64,000 nt of DNA, taken from positions 5,288,501-5,352,500 of the forward strand of contig NZ_CP091430.1 in assembly GCF_024734895.1 (NCBI RefSeq), given 5' to 3'. The number at the start of each line of letters is the position of its first letter. Within the stretch, counting starts at the first letter, position 1. Origin of the DNA: Paenibacillus spongiae. Lineage in GTDB: Bacteria > Bacillota > Bacilli > Paenibacillales > Paenibacillaceae. Under the pieces are notes generated by a model, which worked only from the letters and a program-made list of their open reading frames with translations, was not told where the DNA came from and did no database searches. The position numbers were made by a program, and so were the translations under genes. Positions 61,180-64,000 of the stretch are shown here, one piece after another.

Positions 61180-62944
61180 ATGAGCTCCCCTCCTCTTGTA
61201 TGGAATGGAGCGTCCGGTAGATCCCCGGAACGGCGAGCAGCTCGCCATGTGTTCCACGCTGGACGATCCGCCCCTCATCTAGCACGATGATCTCGTCGGC
61301 ATGCTTAAGGGCGCTGATGCGGTGCGCAATCAGCAGTGTTGTCTTGCCGCGGCGTTCTTTGCGGATGGTCTCGATGATGCTCGTCTCCGTCACGGCGTCG
61401 ACAGCACTGACGCTGTCGTCCAGAATGAGAATCGGCGCATTCTTAATGAGCCCCCTCGCCAAACTCGTCCGTTGACGCTGGCCGCCCGATAACGTTATCC
61501 CCCGCTCGCCGAGCTTCGTCTCGAATTTCTCCGGGAACGATACAATACTTCCGTATATCTGCGCCTGCTTGGCCGCTCGCTCGACTTTGTCCATCGAAGA
61601 GTCCCTGCGGAAAAACGAGATATTATCCCGTATCGTCGTACTGAACAGAAAGCCGTCCTGGGGTACGTAACCGATCTGATTGCGCAAGCTCTCCAGCGTC
61701 ATCTCACGGATATCCGTATGGCCGAACAGAACGGTATCGGACGGCGGATCGTAAACACGAAGCAGCAGCTTCACGAGCGTCGTCTTACCGCTGCCGGTCT
61801 TGCCAATGATGCCGATCGTGCTGCCAGGCGCAATATCCAGGTTGAGATCATGAAGCGTTTCCTTCGATGCGCCGGGATAAGTGAACGAGAGGTGTCGGAT
61901 ACGAATACCGGTGCTGTCCAAGGCAACGGCTTTCGCAAGCTCCGATTCCTGGATCTCGCCTTTCATGCCCAGCAGGTTGTTAAGACGTTCCATGGACGCC
62001 CTCGACCGCTGCATCGTATTGATGACGTTTCCAATTTGCTGCAGAGGGCCTACCATCATTCGGACATACAATGTAAGCGCTACAAATTGTCCGATCGACA
62101 GCTGCCCCTGTATCGCCAAATAACCGCCGAAAGCCAACGTGACGATAACGGATATCGCGCCAAGAAAAGGGATGATGGCCTGAAACAATGAGGATATCCG
62201 TACTAAGCTGAGCTGGTTGTCGCGAATCCGGTCCACCGTTTCGCCGAACCGCCGCCTCATGATCGGCTCTACGGCGAACTTCTTCGTAACCCGGATCCCG
62301 CCGAACTGTTCCTCCGCCGATTCGGTCATCTGTCCGAGCGACTCTTGGACGGTACGCGACCGCTGCTTGATGACCGGTCCGATTCGAATAACGATGAATG
62401 GGATTGCAATCAGCGGCAGCATGCAGACGGCAATCAACAAGGGTGGAATGGAGCTGATCAGCATCATGACGAGCGAGGATATAATGAGCATCGTAGCATT
62501 GGCGGTCTGGTTCACGCCGGCCGAGATCGATTCCCGGACAGCCGTGACGTCGTTCATCACGTAACTGAGCAGCTTGCCTACGCCATGCTTGGAATAATAG
62601 CTCTCCCCCAGTGTGGTAAAATGATCGAACAGCCGGTTCCGGGTGTAATATTCGAACCTTCTGCCAAGACGCATGATCAGATACTGGCCAACTCCGGCAA
62701 GCAGTCCGAAGCCTATTCCGACACCAAGCAGCAGCAGACTGTAATCAACTATCAGTCCTTTCGTCAATTGTTCCAGCTGAAGCTGGTCGGTAAAGCTGCC
62801 GATCAGCCTCGGGTAATACGACTGAATCACGTTCGCTACCATCGTTGACCCGACGGCCAGCGCATAAAAATGCCAGTTTGCTCTTAAATAATCGACAAGC
62901 AGTCTCTGTGACTTCAACGCGCAATCACTTCCCGTTTTTGACAT
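61160..62944 (-). CDS. ABC exporter half, degenerate ATPase site (BmrC-like)
   Basis: A 594-residue half-transporter with six helices (about 20-300) and an ATPase domain: Walker A GKTGSGKTT, Q-loop YVPQDGFLFSTTIRDNISFF, signature LSGGQRQRTSLARG. Walker B reads ILILDDSVSAVD, with Asp instead of the catalytic Glu, as in the BmrC (YheI) halves of heterodimeric exporters such as BmrCD. One of the two ATP sites would therefore be slow or inactive. The ATG at 62944 has no ribosome site; a TTG at 62917 has GGGAAGTGA upstream and may be the start. Confidence 0.92.
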   Translation of the reverse strand: MSKTGSDCALKSQRLLVDYLRANWHFYALAVGSTMVANVIQSYYPRLIGSFTDQLQLEQLTKGLIVDYSLLLLGVGIGFGLLAGVGQYLIMRLGRRFEYYTRNRLFDHFTTLGESYYSKHGVGKLLSYVMNDVTAVRESISAGVNQTANATMLIISSLVMMLISSIPPLLIAVCMLPLIAIPFIVIRIGPVIKQRSRTVQESLGQMTESAEEQFGGIRVTKKFAVEPIMRRRFGETVDRIRDNQLSLVRISSLFQAIIPFLGAISVIVTLAFGGYLAIQGQLSIGQFVALTLYVRMMVGPLQQIGNVINTMQRSRASMERLNNLLGMKGEIQESELAKAVALDSTGIRIRHLSFTYPGASKETLHDLNLDIAPGSTIGIIGKTGSGKTTLVKLLLRVYDPPSDTVLFGHTDIREMTLESLRNQIGYVPQDGFLFSTTIRDNISFFRRDSSMDKVERAAKQAQIYGSIVSFPEKFETKLGERGITLSGGQRQRTSLARGLIKNAPILILDDSVSAVDAVTETSIIETIRKERRGKTTLLIAHRISALKHADEIIVLDEGRIVQRGTHGELLAVPGIYRTLHSIQEEGSSYAEGGR

Positions 62945-63022
62945 TCAAGTATAAACAACTTTCCCGCCTGCAACGATATATTTCCATCTACTAACAGCTT
63001 AGCCCCAATAGAACGCATAAAC

Positions 63023-63077
63023 AACCCCTTAGAAGCGACATCGGATACCAGAAATTCCGCCGTCATTCTAAGGGGTA
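63023..63077 (-). terminator. Terminator after the carboxymuconolactone-decarboxylase-family gene
   Basis: On the minus strand TACCCCTTAGAA and TTCTAAGGGGTT form a stem of about 11 bp around a 31-base loop, followed by GTTTATG. The loop is long and the U-run weak. Confidence 0.6.
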
Positions 63078-63094
63078 CGCAGTAAATCGCCGTA

Positions 63095-63499
63095 TTATTC
63101 GCTCATAGAGCGTGAATGAATGACTTCCTGCATGACCTGAAGCGCATTCGTGACGGTCGGGAAACCGACGTAAGGGATGCACTGAATGGCGGCTTCGGTT
63201 ATTTCATCCGCAGTCAGCCCTGCATTCAATGCCGTATTCGTATGCAGCCGCAGCTGTGGCAGCGCGCCCTGCGTAATCAGCGTCGTTAAGGTCACCAGCG
63301 CCTTCTGCTTCTTGTCCAGAACGGGACGGGAGTAGAAATCGCCGAACAGGCCGATTAAGATTTCGGCGAAATCGGGATGGAGCTTCCGCATCTGCTCATA
63401 CGCCATCTGACCGTTTGCACCCATCATATCGTCCAATACTTCAAGCCCTTTACGGTGCCGGTGCGCCTGCATCCGGCTTTCTTCCTTCTCATGCTGCAT
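63095..63499 (-). CDS. Carboxymuconolactone decarboxylase family protein
   Basis: A 134-residue all-helical protein of the CMD/AhpD family. VLDKKQKALVTLTTLITQGA and LRLHTNTALNAGLTADEITE (His, Asn and the GLTxDEI turn) are the signatures. No CxxC is present, so it is closer to PcaC-type decarboxylases than to the AhpD peroxidase partner. It follows the TPP-enzyme gene by 13 bases and is probably in its operon. AAGGAGGAA precedes the ATG. Confidence 0.87.
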   Translation of the reverse strand: MQHEKEESRMQAHRHRKGLEVLDDMMGANGQMAYEQMRKLHPDFAEILIGLFGDFYSRPVLDKKQKALVTLTTLITQGALPQLRLHTNTALNAGLTADEITEAAIQCIPYVGFPTVTNALQVMQEVIHSRSMSE

Positions 63500-63512
63500 G
63501 GATGATTCCTCC

Positions 63513-64000
63513 TTATCGTTTCATCGTTGGAGGCGTCTCCAGCGGGTCTACAATGATATCGATTACAGATGGATAAGAGCAGTTTAACGCTTCCTTCACC
63601 GCTTGGCGGATGTCCTCGGCCGTATAGCAGCGGTATCCGCGCGCGCCGAGCGCCTCTCCGAACATCGCGGCGTCAATCGGTTTCTTGTAGACGGCACCGA
63701 TCGCCTTTCCCAAATACTTGACCATCCCTTTCTCCACCATGTCCAGCCGCCCATTGTTAATTACCACGAAGATCAGCGGCGCATTATAATTGACGGCCGT
63801 AGAAATTTCGGTGCCGTGCATAAGCATGCAGCCGTCGCCGGTCAAGCATACGATCGGCAGCTCGGGCCTTGCCAGCTTCGCGCCTACCGCATATCCGATC
63901 GCATGGCCCATAGCACCGAACAGACTATCGAAGATGAAGGTGCCCGCTTCATAGATGGAATAATCACGAATCGCATAGAACGTATGGCTTCCGCAGTCTC
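63513..64000 (-). CDS. Thiamine-diphosphate-dependent enzyme, C-terminal part (runs off the window)
   Basis: The frame is open from the right edge of the window to the stop at 63513, giving the last 162 residues. FGAMGHAIGYAVGAKLA is the start of the TPP-binding domain and CLTGDGCMLMHGTEI followed by FVVINNG is the GDG...NN motif that binds Mg-TPP. ARGYRCYTAEDIRQAVKEA and PSVIDIIVDP end the domain as in acetolactate-synthase and benzoylformate-decarboxylase relatives. The N-terminal and central domains lie beyond position 64000, so the substrate cannot be judged. Confidence 0.9.
   Translation of the reverse strand, partial: DCGSHTFYAIRDYSIYEAGTFIFDSLFGAMGHAIGYAVGAKLARPELPIVCLTGDGCMLMHGTEISTAVNYNAPLIFVVINNGRLDMVEKGMVKYLGKAIGAVYKKPIDAAMFGEALGARGYRCYTAEDIRQAVKEALNCSYPSVIDIIVDPLETPPTMKR

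Overview
The window looks like a chromosome segment of an endospore-forming, low-to-mid GC Firmicute, most likely Paenibacillus or a close relative. The reasons are the conserved block polA-mutM-ytaF-coaE near nrdR and an alpha/beta-type small acid-soluble spore protein, lipobox-bearing binding proteins, proteins with copper-amine-oxidase-type 'stalk' domains, a GH30 xylanase-type enzyme, and strong AGGAGG ribosome binding sites with GTG/TTG starts. There is no phage, transposase, CRISPR array or rRNA operon. One tRNA gene, tRNA-Ala(GGC), is present.

Layout. 0-5 kb: a sugar-binding lipoprotein, a DinB-fold protein, two small membrane proteins (one behind a TetR-type double operator, one coupled to a MerR regulator) and an unusual family of repeats sharing the tRNA-Ala 3' end. 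4.8-12 kb: housekeeping genes nrdR, spore protein, lytic transglycosylase, coaE, ytaF, mutM, polA. 12-15 kb: a c-di-GMP pair (GGDEF then EAL). 15-22 kb: pstSCAB, a divergent LysR regulator, and pstB-phoU. 22-37 kb: accessory genes including secreted stalk and beta-propeller proteins, a P-loop kinase, an aminoglycoside-adenylyltransferase-type gene, a methyltransferase, a pentapeptide-repeat protein, a YcaQ-type winged-helix protein, a GH30 gene split by an in-frame TAG, and a binding lipoprotein. 37-41 kb: a Fur-box-controlled siderophore transporter. 41-48 kb: a CBS-chemoreceptor-like protein and a second pst operon led by a secreted protein of unknown role. 48-52 kb: a copper-type circuit (CsoR, two-component system, His/Met-tailed lipoprotein). 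52-59 kb: a sugar-acid catabolic cluster with an AraC regulator and a broken uxaA. 59-64 kb: a heterodimeric ABC exporter and the start of a TPP-enzyme operon.

How the parts work together. Three transcription units (pstSCAB; pstB-phoU; secreted protein-pstSCA) each have 11-bp-phased TTAACA-like boxes, the pattern of PhoP binding. The second pst permease has no ATPase of its own and probably borrows one of the two PstB proteins. The copper region is wired by CsoR-like GGG/CCC palindromes in front of both csoR and the two-component genes. The siderophore operon has two Fur boxes.

Most unusual items: the tRNA-Ala-linked inverted-repeat elements (two long copies next to the tRNA, two degenerate ones further left), the tandem hairpin array between pstS and pstC of the second operon, a roughly 300-bp minisatellite of TGGGTTCC units between convergent genes, the GH30 gene interrupted by a single in-frame stop, and uxaA inactivated by an internal deletion plus a 23-bp tandem duplication. 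All identifications come from reading the sequence without database searches.
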